Part shown: piece by piece, positions 6,099 to 6,697 of the stretch
Layout of the letters: every line of letters begins with the position of its first letter
Position numbering within the stretch: position 1 is the first letter of the stretch
Assembly (NCBI GenBank): GCA_947173755.1
Contig: CAMWGM010000084.1
Span: forward strand, 1-6,697
Length of the DNA stretch: 6,697 bases
Source: an uncultured Muribaculaceae bacterium
GTDB taxonomy: Bacteria; Bacteroidota; Bacteroidia; Bacteroidales; Muribaculaceae
Direction of reading: 5' to 3'
The notes under the pieces: generated by a model
Database searches by the model: none
What the model saw: the letters and a program-made list of their open reading frames with translations, nothing else
Told to the model about the DNA's origin: nothing
Position numbers and translations under genes: made by a program

Positions 6099-6697
6099 TC
6101 AGAATGGAGGCGGAGTGTCGTCGGCAGCCGATGTGGCAGCCGAAATATCTGCGGTACCACCGGCAAACGTGGCCGAAGGTATCGAAAAGCCTCCCTCGTC
6201 GCCTTCGAGATCGGAAGTATTGAGGCGCGACCTGCGCTGGCCCTGCGCCATCTGTGAGTCGGCATCGTCCCAGTTCTCAAAACGGGCAAAGCGCGACTTG
6301 AACCGCATCTTGACATCATCCACACGACCCGAACGGTGCTTGGCCACGATGAATTCAGCCAAACCTCGTATATCATTTCCTGCGGCATCCTGACCTGAGC
6401 GGAGGTAGTATTCGGGTCGATGGATGAAGCAGACGATATCGGCATCCTGCTCTATCGCTCCCGATTCACGGAGGTCGGAGAGTTGGGGTCGTTTACCGTC
6501 TTTCGAGTCGGCGCCTCGGCTTTCGACGCTTCGGTTCAACTGCGAGAGCGCCACGATGGGGATGTTTAGTTCCTTGGCAAGTTGTTTGAGCGAGCGTGAG
6601 ATCATGGATACCTCCTGTTCACGCGAACCGAATTTCATGCCCGAGGCATTCATGAGCTGAAGGTAGTCGATGATGATAAGCTTAACGTCGTGTTCGC
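6099..6697 (-). CDS. dnaB: Replicative DNA helicase DnaB, C-terminal part (N-terminus beyond window)
   Basis: Hexameric RecA-fold helicase that unwinds DNA ahead of the replisome and interacts with primase. The frame is open to the window edge, giving 198 residues; the N-terminal domain, linker and Walker A are outside. Numbering from the first whole codon (6695): KLIIIDYLQLM at 5-15 is Walker B, IVALSQLNRSVESR follows (about 47-60), DLRESGAIEQDADIV (about 73-87) is the conserved segment with the likely arginine finger region, and AEFIVAKHRSG (about 112-122) is the conserved late motif. The last 50 or so residues are Gly/Ser/Ala-rich and end DDTPPPF. The ATG at 6653 lies inside the ATPase core and is not the start. 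A probable terminator follows the stop. The motifs are those of the chromosomal DnaB family; a phage or plasmid copy cannot be excluded without the rest of the gene. Confidence 0.93.
   Translation of the reverse strand, partial: EHDVKLIIIDYLQLMNASGMKFGSREQEVSMISRSLKQLAKELNIPIVALSQLNRSVESRGADSKDGKRPQLSDLRESGAIEQDADIVCFIHRPEYYLRSGQDAAGNDIRGLAEFIVAKHRSGRVDDVKMRFKSRFARFENWDDADSQMAQGQRRSRLNTSDLEGDEGGFSIPSATFAGGTADISAATSAADDTPPPF

Noticed and set aside
6026..6445. Minus-strand 139-aa frame overlapping dnaB
   Set aside because: It is out of frame with the clear DnaB motifs and has a Ser/Arg/Pro-rich shadow composition.

Overview
The window suggests a Bacteroidales genome, probably a gut Muribaculaceae/Prevotella-like organism. 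GC is near 50%, intergenic DNA is AT-rich, Shine-Dalgarno sites are weak or absent, and at least one promoter fits the Bacteroidetes type (TTG about 20 nt before TAnnTTTG). Both ends cut through genes. No mobile element, phage gene or CRISPR array is visible.

Layout. The left end is the 3' part of a plus-strand aspartate 4-decarboxylase gene (1-1137) with a clean intrinsic terminator (1161-1191). A 355-bp convergent gap follows, dense in inverted repeats: nested hairpins at 1215-1286, a branched fold at 1290-1379 and a hairpin at 1390-1413. Everything to the right is on the minus strand, read here right to left: the C-terminal third or more of the replicative helicase DnaB (6697-6099); a secreted leucine-rich-repeat protein (5868-4825); a cation diffusion facilitator metal transporter (4683-3793); a strong candidate non-coding RNA with its own promoter (about 3738-3525); and a membrane sulfatase-fold, LTA-synthase-like enzyme (about 3445-1493).

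The best candidate for something overlooked is the RNA at 3525-3738. A near-consensus promoter lies just past the transporter stop. A 13-bp helix joins the RNA's two ends, a second 7-bp helix sits inside it, the core holds two GC-rich hairpins, and the 3' arm runs directly into seven T residues. This is the broad architecture of 6S RNA, but it could also be an unassigned RNA or a leader controlling the downstream enzyme. The longest open frame of that enzyme would begin at a TTG inside the RNA's terminal T-run, so I place its start downstream.

The genes do not form one obvious pathway. The DnaB and LRR genes look like separate units, each followed by a terminator-like hairpin. The transporter and the sulfatase-fold enzyme may be linked by read-through around the RNA.
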